Source: Geosiphon pyriformis (Eukaryota > Glomeromycota > Glomeromycetes > Archaeosporales > Geosiphonaceae). From it: a stretch of DNA of 64,000 nucleotides. The notes under the pieces are model-generated. The model was not told where the DNA came from, did no database searches, and was given only the letters and a program-made list of their open reading frames with translations. The position numbers were made by a program, and so were the translations under genes. The stretch lies in contig JAAOMT010000372.1 of assembly GCA_016748015.1 (NCBI GenBank), positions 303,400 through 367,399 of the forward strand, read 5' to 3'. Below are positions 45,541-56,971 of the stretch, in pieces. Every line of letters begins with the position of its first letter. The first letter of the stretch is position 1.

Positions 45541-47593
45541 ATGGGAACTAGGGTCTACATTGGTCGTCTCGCGAGAGATGCTCGTGAGCGAGATATTGAA
45601 AAACTGTTTCGTGGCTATGGCAATATTAGAGAAATCAAATTGATGAACGGGTTTGGTTTTGTTGAATTTCGGGACCATCGTGATGCTGATGATGTTGTTT
45701 ACACCTTTAATGGGAAGTCTTTCATGGGAGAGAAGTATGTCAATTAATTTTAAAATGGAAACCATAATTTCTGGCTCTCTTTCTCGCCTAGTTTACCTAT
45801 TAGTGAAACCTGTTGACTCATCATCTGAGCGACAAAAAATTATATTGGCCTTTCTGAAAAATATTCTAAACCTTTTTCTATGGTTAAAAATGCAGACTTA
45901 TTGTTGAATATGCTCGCGGCGAGAGACGACGTCGTGATCGTGATGATCGCAGGGATAGAGATAGGGACGAACGCAGAGACAGGGATAGGGATAGGGATGA
46001 TCGTCGCCGGGACGACCGCGACCGTGATCGTGGTAGCAGGCATGTTGCAGCAGTCCTGGAAACCTTTATTCCTCTCCCCTTTCCTTTTTTTTTTTTGCTT
46101 GAATTTGTTTTCAATTTGATTTTTTCTTGGATGAGTTTAACGATCTGAACGCTAGATCCTGGTTTTATTTAATTTTTATAGTCGGTTCGCCCCTCCCCAA
46201 AGAAACCCCCAGTATCGATTGATCGTAGAGAATTTGTCTTCAAGCTGTAGCTGGCAGGTATGCAACCCTTGTTCCGTACTCCCTACATAAGCCGCTTCTG
46301 CTCCTACTGTTTGGCTGGACTCCTGGTCCAACTCTTCCTAGTGGTTTTGACAAGATTGAATTGGGCCTGGATGCTTCTTTTCCTCATCTCCATTCCGTTT
46401 TGGTGTCTGTGTGTGGTTTTAGCCGCTTCTGTCTCCCATTGCTCTTTAGACCTATTGCTTCTTTGAAACTTCTCATGGATCAATATGTCTACATTTTGAG
46501 TAAGCTCTTTGGTTCAAGAAATTTTACCACGAATAGTAATGGAAAAAAATGGGTGAAAATGGAGAATTCACAATTTTTACATTGTGGCCCGATCAAATTT
46601 AAAAGCTCCTCTCCAGATAAACCCAAACTTTTACCAGAAATTTGCTTGAATTATAAGAGTTTTCTGGTTCTTTGTATTGTTTATGAAATTCTGGGTCTGT
46701 TTCCAACGGGATATTTGGGTTTTCTCTACCGACTTATGGTCTTTCCGCACTGTCCAATCAAATGGCATTTTCCTCTGGAAACACTGAATCCTGAGGGTCT
46801 TAACGCGCAAGTCCGTTCAACATAACTCAAAAACCAACACTACACTCCTACTCCTATCTACCATTCTTTAACAAAAGGATCTGAAGGACCTAATGCGGAA
46901 GGCTGGTGAAGTAACCTTTGCTGATTGCCACAAGGACCGCGACGGTGAAGGGTATATATAATTAACTCTAATAATCTTTATTAAAAACTATGATAAATCA
47001 TTCATAAATAATTATTGTTTTGTTTAGTGTGGTCGAATTCTCGTCTTACGAAGATATGAAGAACGCTATACGAAAGCTGGATGATACCGATTTGAAAGGC
47101 AAACGTATTATCCTGCGCGAAGCTCCTGTAAATAGTTTGACTAGATTATTTGCCTCTCGTGATTGCAAACACTATTTTTTTTTAATTAACAGTATTTTCT
47201 ATTTATCTATAGGACAACGACACCGATCGCGAACGTGAACGTGACCGTGACCGACGTTCTTCTAGACGTTCACGATCCCGATCCCGTTCGCCTCGTCGTA
47301 GTTCACGTCGGTCTTCGTCTCGTTCCCCTCGTCGTAGCGTTCGTCGCTCTCGCACGAGATCCAAGTCGCCTAGCGGAAAAGATCGTAACTCTCGCTCGAT
47401 TTCACCTCGTCATGGTCGAGATGAATCTCATAGTCCAGCCAAAAGAAGTCGATCCAGAAGTGGGGAACGTGCTCGTGAAGACGACAAGTAAGTGAACATG
47501 CTTAATTCAAACGCAAAAATAGTAGCGAATTCCTAAATGCAGATTAAACTTCCTGAATATCATTATTTTAATAGGGAAATGAAAGTGGATTGA
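45541..47593 (+). CDS. SR-family splicing factor, two RRMs and an RS domain
   Basis: Seven exons: 45541-45734, 45896-46039, 46182-46257, 46878-46951, 47028-47127, 47213-47487, 47575-47593. They total 882 nt, 293 residues, with every junction in frame. RRM1 (about 1-70) has RNP2 VYIGRL and RNP1 NGFGFVEF. A linker of Arg-Asp repeats (about 72-110) follows. RRM2 (about 117-195) has RLIVENLSS and the SR-protein hallmark SWQDLKDLM. The C-terminal RS domain spans about 200-287. Such proteins bind exonic enhancers in the nucleus, recruit the spliceosome and are phosphorylated on RS repeats. Intron 2 must use a GC donor (46040) to stay in frame. Intron 3 is unusually long (620 bp). It resembles the SRSF4/5/6 or Srp2 type; the exact orthologue is not decided. 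Confidence 0.93.
46258..46877 (+). other. Long intron 3 of the SR gene
   Basis: 620 bp from GTATGC to AAAAG, against 76-161 bp for the other introns. It is not AT-rich like the spacers and contains a 154-codon open frame (46361-46825) that is not part of the reconstructed protein. SR genes often hold poison exons in long introns for self-control; that role here is inference. Confidence 0.6.
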
Positions 47594-48260
47594 GGATAAT
47601 TGATTGGTATAAAACTTTAATTATAAGCAGTCTTTGATATTCTTGCTTAGCTTTCTTTTTGGTATTTCAGATGCCTTGCTTTTATTTCTATCCTACTTTT
47701 TAGAGTCATCCGGAACCGTTAGCTTTCCATTTTGTAAAGTTTCGATGATATGCTGGTTGCGTTGGTTATCTGAGTTCGTGTTATTTTATCAGAGTTTCTT
47801 ATATTAAAAGTAATTCGGCTCTCCTATTACCCATGGCTGTTTCTATGTTGTCTTTTGGTATCTCAGCCTGTTCCATATTTCAAAGCATCTATCACCTATT
47901 AAAATAGAGATAATTTACCTTGTGTATTTTACACTTTCAAATTTTTGTTTTAGCCAATTTGACCGATCATAAGACGAAGCTATCATTATTTACTCAGCGA
48001 TGTTGAAATTTTATTGTCATAGAATATGAATTTCCAACATTGGAATATAGCAAATAGATTTGGGTCCTATTGTGATACTTTTAACTCAGCAGAAATTTTA
48101 ATCACGTTATTTACACCTCATAAACTATATGAAGTTGAATCTCAGATTTGTAAATCCCCTAAGTGAACACTTACACTATAATGATGTGAACTAAACGATA
48201 TTTTTTGACGCGTTTTAACTTAAAATTTGGTTTTTAAACGACAACTAACTGAATCACAAA
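47594..48260. other. Spacer between the SR and CAF-1 genes
   Basis: 667 bp that should include the 3' UTR of the SR gene and the promoter of the next gene. No ORF, repeat or RNA gene is recognised. Confidence 0.6.
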
Positions 48261-50810
48261 ATGCGAGTAAAGCCTCTTCAGATTCACTGGCACGCCACGC
48301 TCCCAGTCTATTCTGCCGATTTTGAGCCTTTTTCTAAAGGGCGATTGGCAACGGCAGGGGGAGATAGCAATGTTCGGGTACTTGAAGTCATTTCCTACTT
48401 GTAAAGTCATTCCGTGATTGGTTTCTTTGCTTAATTTAAGTATATCTCTGTATTTTGTTGATTTTAAGATGTGGAAAGTAGTGAAATATGAGAAAGAATC
48501 GCCTAGAATTGAGTTCCTCTCAACCTTAAACAGACACACAGCCCCCGTGAATGTGGTTAGATTTTCACCCAGAGGTGATATATTGGACGATTTCTTCGTT
48601 TTTAAAAAATACCCTTATACATAAAATTCTTTAAATCTTACGCAGGGGGCGTTTTAGCGTCTGCTGGAGACGGTGAGTTCTTGAACTAGTTGAGGTTTTT
48701 CTTCCACAGCGAATTTTCCTTGGCTCAAAATAGATTATCCTATATACCCCAAACTCCTTATGATTAACATTAAAGTATTCTCAATGTATTAGATGGGAAC
48801 GTTATTTTATGGATTCCGGCTGGTCAAAAGAACCCTAAGCATTCTCTGATTGGGAACTCTGACGGGGATTCAGATGATGAAATTGAAAGCTGGCGAGCTA
48901 AGACAATGCTAAGGTATTTTAAAGGGTATCTCTAGAATCCAAAAATTGTTCAATTTGTCATGATTCTTATCCCTTATTCAGAGGCGCATTATCCGATATT
49001 TATGATCTTGCATGGTCACCTGATGCGATGCACTTAATCACCGGGTCTATAGATAATACTGCAAGAATATGGAACACTCACAGCGGTTAGTCAATTTTAT
49101 TACTCCCCTAGTAAAGTATTATTTAAATATTATTAACCAGAGTCAGTCATTCTTGTAGCAACATGTTTATATATTTTAGCCGATCACAGCCACTACGTCC
49201 AAGGGGTCGCTTGGGACCCTTTAGGAGAATATATAGCTACTCAAAGCAGTGACAGGTAAATTGAAGATGAGCTAAATTTTTGAAATTTTCATTTATTTAC
49301 AAATATAGTCTACGAATATTAGATCCGTTCACCTTTATTCATACGGCGTTCAGTCCGATGGAAGCCTAAATATCCTTGATATGGGAAAAAATATGAATTT
49401 TAAAAGAGAATCCCCCAAAGTTGTCGGTTTTTCCGATCCCGATACTTTACATAATCCCGAAAAAGATACCCAAGAGCTTATTACTGGCACCTCCACAAAA
49501 ATCAATCCATCTTCCCTCGATATTAATTCTGAGGACTCACCCAATAGAGAAGATATTCAAAAAAACGGCTCCGAAAATTCCAAGATATCTATTCCTTTAA
49601 AAGTGATGGCCTGTCCTAATAACGAGTTTATCTTTCCATCCTCACCGATTCAACCAAAATTTGCCCCAACTCAGACATCATCGGCAATATCGACTGCGCT
49701 TAAAATTTCCCCCTCCAAACCGTTCACAAAATCTTTTCGCATGTATTGTGATGAGAATCTCAATTCATTTTTTAGAAGATTGACATTTACTCCTGATGGG
49801 GCGCTTCTTCTAACACCAGCTGGTCAATATCGTGCCTTAGCAGAAAATATCAAAATTGAATCTGAGGCAAGAAATACTGTTTATCTTTATTCTCGTAATA
49901 AATTGAACAAGTAAGGCTTTTTAGCTTTAGTATCTCCTTTTATTTAGGCCTGATTTTTGAACAGTATCACTTTCTCAATAAAATTCAGGTTACCGATTGC
50001 ATGTCTTCGAGGTTACCAAAAACCATCTATATGTGTGAAATGTAGTCCTGTACTTTACGAATTACGAAGCTTCCAAGAGGAATCCAGGGATTTCGACATT
50101 GATAATTCTTTATCTGACACGAGTATCAACGGCACTTCGAAAAATAACGAGACAGATTTACGAACATTTGAATCAAAGCTTTTCGGTTTATCAACAACTA
50201 GGCTTTTAGATCTACCTTATCGAATGATTTACGCGGTTGCAACTCAAGACGCTATCATAATATATGACACTCAACAATTAAGTCCTCTCGTAACAATATC
50301 TAATTTGCATTATGCCACTTTTACAGACTTAACTTGGTAATGTACCTTGAACTGAGCTTGTAATGGCAATGGCAAAGACCTGAATTATTTATTAATCTCA
50401 AGATCTCAAATATCAAAAGGTCTGCGGATGGTAACACTCTAATTGCTACATCATCCGATGGATTTTGTTCAATTGTTTGCTTTCATAAGGGTGAGCTTGG
50501 CGAACTTCATTCTAAAACTTTTCCCACTTCAGATATAAAAGATGATTCATTGGAAAACGCAAGTTTGACTTTGGACCTCAAAAATTCTATTCCACTTAAT
50601 ACGCCATCGGCTTCCACAGTTCCCCAGCCAAATCAGAAAACCGCAACTCTTAACCTATCTACAGTGGGATTTGATAAAGAAAAAGTTGTCCCATCAGCCC
50701 CAACTGTTCCACAAAATGTTAAAGATCTTCAACAACAAACAGAATCATCGCACCAAAATAAAAAAAGAAGAATTGCACCTATTTTTGTGGAATCTTTGGA
50801 TACCAAGTAG
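48261..50810 (+). CDS. Chromatin assembly factor 1, p60/Cac2-type WD40 subunit
   Basis: Nine exons: 48261-48377, 48469-48574, 48646-48672, 48793-48913, 48982-49085, 49180-49255, 49323-49910, 49989-50336, 50420-50810. They give 1878 nt, 625 residues, all in frame. WD40 blades are readable: [47 protein letters not shown] with [13 protein letters not shown], and [20 protein letters not shown]. The family segment [20 protein letters not shown] follows. Exon 7 adds a long Ser/Asn-rich loop (about 200-290). The C-terminus ends with [13 protein letters not shown], typical of the family. With the p150 and p48 subunits it deposits H3-H4 behind replication forks. In exon 7 the first AG (49308) would put the frame out; the second (49322) keeps it. 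Codons stay readable for about 26 triplets after the TAG. Confidence 0.94.
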
Positions 50811-51964
50811 ATAGTTACTCTGAAACCCGCAAAAGTTGTGGATAGTGGCAAGCTGAAACAAGATCCTTTACACGATCAAGTATTAAGATAGATTCTTTTT
50901 TAAGTGTAAAACCCCACAGCATTCACGACCCCAAAACATCTGATCGCGACAAAATCCCATAATACATGGAGAGGCATCTATTAAGAGGAAGAAATCGATG
51001 ATGTGTAGTAAACAGATTTGGTTAGCTTTATAGTGATTTTTAATTGTGTCTGCAATGCGGGAGATGAATTCCAGAGCCGCTGGTTATATTCCTCTACAGG
51101 TATTGTCAAATTCAAGTACAGAATTAGTATTTTTATATAAATTACTTATTTATTTAAAACTCGATTTAAATAAATTTAATTTTTAAATTTCAATTATTGT
51201 TAATTGTTGAAAATTTTATTGAATGCATTTTTTATATTGAACTTAATAAAATATTTTTTTTAATGTTAAAAAAAATATTTGGTTATTGTATGTTATTATG
51301 TATTAAAAATGTAATTAGCTAATTAATATTATTTGATTTTTAATTGATTTTAACTTAAATAACAGTATTTTTTCTATGGCTGTTAAAAAAACTTTATTGT
51401 AAAATCAAAATTTTAAAACTTGTTTTTTAAAGAATCAAATTAAGAATCTTGGTAAAATAGTTATTAATATATTCAAAAAAAAATTTAAGTTTAAAAATAA
51501 GTTTAAAGCTGTTTTATTATATAATCACAATATAATCAATAATAATTTAAATTTTATTCTAAGTAATAATGTTTTTATTAATTTGGTAGTTTTTTAAAAC
51601 TAAAAAACCAGAAATTAAATTTATTATACAAGTTATAAAAACTTAGATAAATAAGTTTTTTGTTAAAAATAATTATTTAAATAGATATATTAATAAAATA
51701 AATACATAAAATTTATTTATTTTGTTTAAGCTAAAATAATTTTAATAAGTTTAAATAGCTAATTATTATAATTTTTTCTTTTATATTTTTATAATTAAAA
51801 TAAAAAATAAAAAATTACAAATATTATTATATCTAAAACTATTATTATTTTTATTAAAAATACATTTATAGTTATAAAAACTGAATAATACTTTGTAAAA
51901 ATACTTTTTTAAATAATATTATAATAAACTAATTTATTATTAATATTACAAATAAATATATTAA
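50811..51964. other. 3' flank of the CAF-1 gene and AT-rich spacer
   Basis: To about 51110 composition is still gene-like; this is probably 3' UTR. Beyond it is homopolymer-rich A/T with no recognised gene. Confidence 0.5.
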
Positions 51965-52292
51965 GTTATGTTTTATAATTTGGTATTATAATTTTATATA
52001 ATTTGAAAAATTTTGGTAAATTTAAATATTTTGTTTTAATTTAAAGTTTTTTGTAGTTGAGTTTTTTGTATAAAAACAAAAATTCAATATTAATAGTTTT
52101 TAATATTTAATATTTTATTTTTTGGTATTGGTAAATATTTAATTATTAATAAATTAATTTTATATTATTTTTGCTTTTTTTACTAAATAATATTTGATAT
52201 TATAATCTTAATATTTATTTTCTAATTAATTAATTTGACAATAAAACAACAATAAAAATAAAAAAACAAAACAAAATAAAGTAATAAGAAAA

Positions 52293-52339
<47 letters not shown>

Positions 52340-53212
52340 AAAATTTAATAAATACAGTATAATTGCTATTTAGTATATAGAATCAAGACTAAAGTTCCAG
52401 TTAGATACAATTTATGTTTTTATTAGATATAATTAATTACTTAAACTAATCAAGACAATACTAAGCTCTTATATAAAAAATAATTTTACAATTCAAATCT
52501 AAAAAAAAACAAGCAAAACTTATAAATACTAAAATTAATACTAAATAACTTATTAATACAATTTATGGTTTCTTTTGTAAATTTTTTTTTCAACATAATG
52601 GCTGGTTTATTCTAACAATTGTGCTCTTCTAATAAATTATTCTTAAATTTTTATTTTTGTTTTCAGGTTTTTTACCAGATTATTTTTGACATCAAATATT
52701 TAATACTTAATTCTTTTAATTAATTAGTAAACAACAAAAAAACAAAAGAAAATAAAATAAAATAAAAAATTAGTATCTTATCAATAGTCATGATTAAGAG
52801 TTATTGGTTCAATGTGATTAAATATTAAATTTTATTAACATAGAGTATTAATAGTATAAAAGTAATTAATATTTCTTTAATCAAATGATAATAACATAGG
52901 TTGAATAATAATGGATAATTTTATTAATATAGAAATAATTCTAATTTAAATTATAAAAAATTATTTTTTAAAAAAAAAAGTATTGTTGTTTTAAATTAAT
53001 CTGAACTCTATTGAATACTTTTTTTGCTTTTAATATTCTTACTATATATATATAATTTATATTATACAAAATTCCTTGAAATTCTTCAATTTTTTTGAAA
53101 AAAATTCTGAAATTTTGGAATCCTGCAATTTTTTTTTACTACACCTATTTTTAATTGGCTATTTTATCTAATTATTATAATTTCTAATTTCTATAAGTAA
53201 TATTTCCAAATA
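51965..53212 (-). repeat. Very decayed B'-type LTR
   Basis: From about 52560 the order of landmarks matches the solo LTR 32530-33354: AATGGCTGGTTTATTCTAAC, TTTTTTACCAGATTAT, AATTAGTAAACAACAAAA, CAATAGTCATGATTAAGAG, TATATATATAATTTA, TGGAATCCTGCAATTT, and the end CTATAAGTAATA at 53212. Most C and G have become T and A. The first part (51965-52200) is only weakly alignable, and a stretch at about 52200-52560 has no counterpart. Confidence 0.6.
52294..52328. repeat. (AAT)n microsatellite
   Basis: About eleven uninterrupted TAA/AAT triplets in AT-rich spacer, inside the insertion-like part of the decayed LTR. Confidence 0.85.
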
Positions 53213-55543
53213 CTAATATAGCTTTATAATATTAATTTTTAAGCACAAAACTTTTACAAAAAAGTGCATATAGTTTAACATTCAACAAACATAAGAAAAA
53301 AATTCCAGTACTATAAAAGATAGCAAAGTGCATAATTCTATTAAAAACTTTTAAACTGCAATTTGGTTAAGTATTATTTTTCTATAGAAATTAGTTTTCT
53401 TTGAATATATAAACACATAATTGAAAAACTTAATTTCTATACAATATAAACACAAAATTCTTAGATAGCTTTTATTATAAAGTTTTTTTTTGATAACAAC
53501 AAACAGTTTTTTATGAACTGCTTTTATAAAATATGTATACAAACTAGCTAAAGTCTTACTAATAAAGTCTAAAAGCATATGTAAATTCAAATGCCAAATT
53601 ATAAAAGTTTGAATCTAATCAATTTTCTAAACCAAAGACTAATCTATTATTCTGGAGTCAGACTTAGCTTTTTAATAAGTACAATTTACTAATTTATATA
53701 TATTTCAAACAAAACAATAAAAATTATTAAACACAGCCAAATTATTAGTCTTAATAAAACATGTATATATGTTGTTAAGCAATAATAAAAAAGAACAAAC
53801 AGCTCTATTTGCCAAAATATTAGCATAAATATTACTTAAAATCTTTGAATATTCTTTAACTTTTAACCAAGCCACCAAAAAATTCTTATCTCTAATCAAA
53901 TTCATAATATAATTTTTTTTTATTAAACAACAATTGTAAAAATCAGAACCTAACAACTCTAATTTCAAAATACATGTATTTATAATAGCTTAACTATTTA
54001 AGTATACAATTATAATACAAAAAGAAGACATATATTCTAAAAACAAAACAACAGTTTGCAATTTGGTTAATATTAAAGATAACAATCATTAATTCTGATT
54101 CTAATTTCCAAATTTACTTTAAAAAAATAAGCAGCAGTTCTATTAACAATAGCAAAAAAACCCAAAATTTTCAAAAATTTATTAGTATATACATTAATTG
54201 TATTTAACCAAATTTTATGCTAATGTTTTCTCAAAGTTGAAAACTTATTAATTAATAAAATACTACTACTTACTGACCTAAAAATTACACTAAAAGAAGC
54301 TAATACAAGATCTGTATTGTGCAAAAACTCTAATATTAGCACAAACCAAAAAGACACAAACTTTTTAAAATTTAATTTTTTCTAGCAATAAAATATTTTT
54401 TAATTCATGATTTTGCTTTGTTTATTCAAAAGCTTATTGCAAAAAGTCATACCAAATTTTTTCAAAAAACCAATTTTATCAAAATATAATAAAGTTTCTA
54501 AAATACTTGATATAAAAAACTTGTTAAAGTTAAGAAATACACAAAACAAATTATTTACTAATGAAAAACTATTGTTCAAAAATATACACACTATTCTAGC
54601 CAAAAAATTGCTGAAAAAATTGACTTACAACTTAACCAAGTGCTATAAAAAATTTAAAAAAACCCAGTTTAAAACTTAAAAATCCAAAAATTTGTAATTA
54701 AAGAGCCAATTAAAAATATGCATAATATTTACAAAGACAACTATTGAAGTAATCTTTTCTTTTATCTGAATTTGTTTAAATATTTTTAGACTATACAATA
54801 AAAAATGATACAATATTTTACTAAGAAAGTTGTAAAATAAGCCAGCTTTTATCTTAAAATTCTTTCTAATTAAAACATTTTATTAATAGCAAATCTCAAA
54901 AAAAACAAAACTAAATCGTAATTAATAGCCAATTATAAACTATAGAACAACCAAAACCAGATACAAGAACTGTTTATTTATAACAGTTTTTCTCAATACT
55001 ATATTTGAAAAAAACTTAATATTAAATTAAGCTTTAGCCAAATTAGACTTAGACAATTTATTTGTTAACAAAAAAATTCTCAAATATCTGTATAGTATAT
55101 TATTTTTGACAATTAAAATTAACAAATTATTGATTTTTAAAGAAGTATTCTTAACTCTTTAATTAATAAAAATAACTACAGTCTTATCATTATTAATTGA
55201 AATATTATTAATTAAGATAAATTTACTGGTAATATTTAATATATATTGTATAAAAGTCTGACTATTTTTAATTCAGATAGTATTATTAACAAAAATATTA
55301 ATTGTAAAAAGAAAGTTTTTTCTCTTTTAATTTTTACTCTATCTGTTTTGGTCACAAATTTAATATTAATTCAGTATTTATATAAATATTTATGTTTTTT
55401 AATCTTATATAAAAGAGAATTATAGAAGATTTTTTAAAGAAGAAAAAAAAATATCTTATTCTGATCTAGCTCATTATGTACTCAATATCTATTTGTAAGA
55501 TTAAAGTTTATTATTATTTTATTTATTTTGTTTTTATAAATAT
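53213..55543. other. AT-rich spacer
   Basis: No gene is recognised. Open frames at 53351-53590, 53705-53968 and 54400-54679 are low in G/C-dependent codons and match nothing I know. Some wording looks like an old decayed element, but no motif supports a class. Confidence 0.45.
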
Positions 55544-56223
55544 TGTTACAGGTTGGAATAACAAGCTAACAGATAGCAAGGAAGAACAGAATTGTAGGGT
55601 AATGAAAATAATCAAAGAGAATTTCAACTTTAAAGAACGAATTAAATGAGTATGGATTCAATATGTGAGATCAGTCTCATAAAATATCTCAATTGCTATT
55701 CTTTTCAAAAGTAACTGGGAAATCTGAAGGTAGAGAAATAGTCTGTACTGTCAACAATTAATCACTGCTGGTATTAATTTTATGCCTTCACGTCAGTGCT
55801 CTTAAAATTTAATATCAGGTATCAACTTGTGCTCTTCAGTCACATTTATACAAATAGTCTTCAAATACTACAATTATTCAAACAAAAAAAGACCAACAAG
55901 TAATCTTTTATTCTAAAATGTTCGGATACTTGAAGGTAAGGAAAGGAAAATTAGCAATAAGAGAGTGATTGAGATAAAAGTTGTTATTTTTATTTATTTG
56001 ATTCTTGTCTGAGAGATGATTTTCTACAGCTAAGAGACTCATTGCTTATATAGCTAATAAAAGTGGTCAATGATCAGGTCATTGATCAGGTCAATGATCA
56101 GGTTAATGGTCAGGTCATTAATTAGGTCAATAATCACTATCTAAAAATAAAGTGGCTAATTATATAACATCAATGGCTAATACATGTGATAACTAATAAA
56201 AATTATGGGTTTCAATCATAACA
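55544..56223 (-). repeat. 3' LTR of A5
   Basis: 680 bp, TGTTACAGG to CATAACA, with about six 12-bp units at 56065-56139. Confidence 0.93.
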
Positions 56224-56234
56224 TCATTCTTTCC
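56224..56234 (-). other. Polypurine tract of A5
   Basis: Minus strand GGAAAGAATGA directly before the 3' LTR; it primes plus-strand synthesis in the family. Confidence 0.6.
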
Positions 56235-56945
56235 AAAGAGATTGAGCTCTGGCAAAATCAAGCTATTTATAGGGTATTCTAATTGAAGGGTTTTGTCTAA
56301 CTCAAAACTAACTAGTTTGTTGAAATCTTTTGTGGATAGAGTGTATAGTACTTAAGGTAAAATAAGCTTTGTATCTAAGAGACCAAATCTTTGTATAAGA
56401 GTTTTGGCTCTTCTTGCAATGATCAAAACTCTTGGGACATCTAAATGTATAATGCACAAAATTTCCACTTGTATCTCTGAAGTTGTTTTTTTCATAAGCT
56501 TCATTTCTTCTATGATTTCACCAAGACAACCATAAAGTTCTAGTTGCCTTCCATATGACAAGTTTTTGTCTATGGGCAAGATTTCTTTAATCGTTTTTCC
56601 AATTGTCATGGAAGGTATAAGTATTGCTGCTGTTATGCTTTCTAGCAAATACTTATCCATTTTGCTACCAATTTTTTCTCTTCTGGTAAAGGTTTTCTTT
56701 GGTCTAATAACAGTATGTGTTCTACTGTTATCAGTTATGGTGGTTTGTTTTCCAATAGTCAGAGTAGCATTTGGATAATTTTTGATCCAGTACTCATGGA
56801 GAGTGTAGAAAGTGTTTTGAATGTTTTGATCTAGGAAATAATTGTTCATGTCAATTGAGGATATCTCTGTTTTGGGAATGGTGTATTTATTTATATCTGA
56901 TTTTTGTTGATTATTTGGGTCAGTATTATTACAACAGGTAACCAA
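56224..56945 (-). CDS. ORF3 of family A (A5), nearly open
   Basis: 197 codons are open from 56945 (a non-ATG position after a TGA) to 56352. One stop follows ILP, then the frame continues with LVSFELDKTLQLEYPINSLI into the 3' LTR. The first ATG is in SSIDMNNYFLDQ. It is in the -1 frame relative to integrase and overlaps the pol end (PDWLPVVIILTQ). A charged segment (RPKKTFTRREKIGSKMDK) precedes helices. No membrane helix and no signal peptide. The product is unknown; conservation with A2 and A3 says it was under selection in the active family. Confidence 0.65.
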
Positions 56946-56971
56946 TCAGGTCATTTGTGATATTTCTTGAG

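Noticed and set aside
45884-46119. Open frames on both strands over the SR linker
   Set aside because: Arg-Asp codon repeats open all frames; only the frame that joins RRM1 and RRM2 is coding.
46033-46181. GT donor at 46033 for SR intron 2
   Set aside because: It shifts the frame and gives an early stop in place of RRM2.
49309-49322. First AG acceptor for CAF-1 exon 7
   Set aside because: Gives the frame ending at TAA soon after; the AG at 49322 continues DRSVHLYSY in frame.
53351-54679. Three open frames in AT-rich spacer
   Set aside because: Composition alone explains them; no motif, no consistent frame, no homology to the other elements by eye.
56352-56945. ORF3 as an envelope gene
   Set aside because: No signal peptide, no membrane helix and few Cys; nothing supports an envelope.
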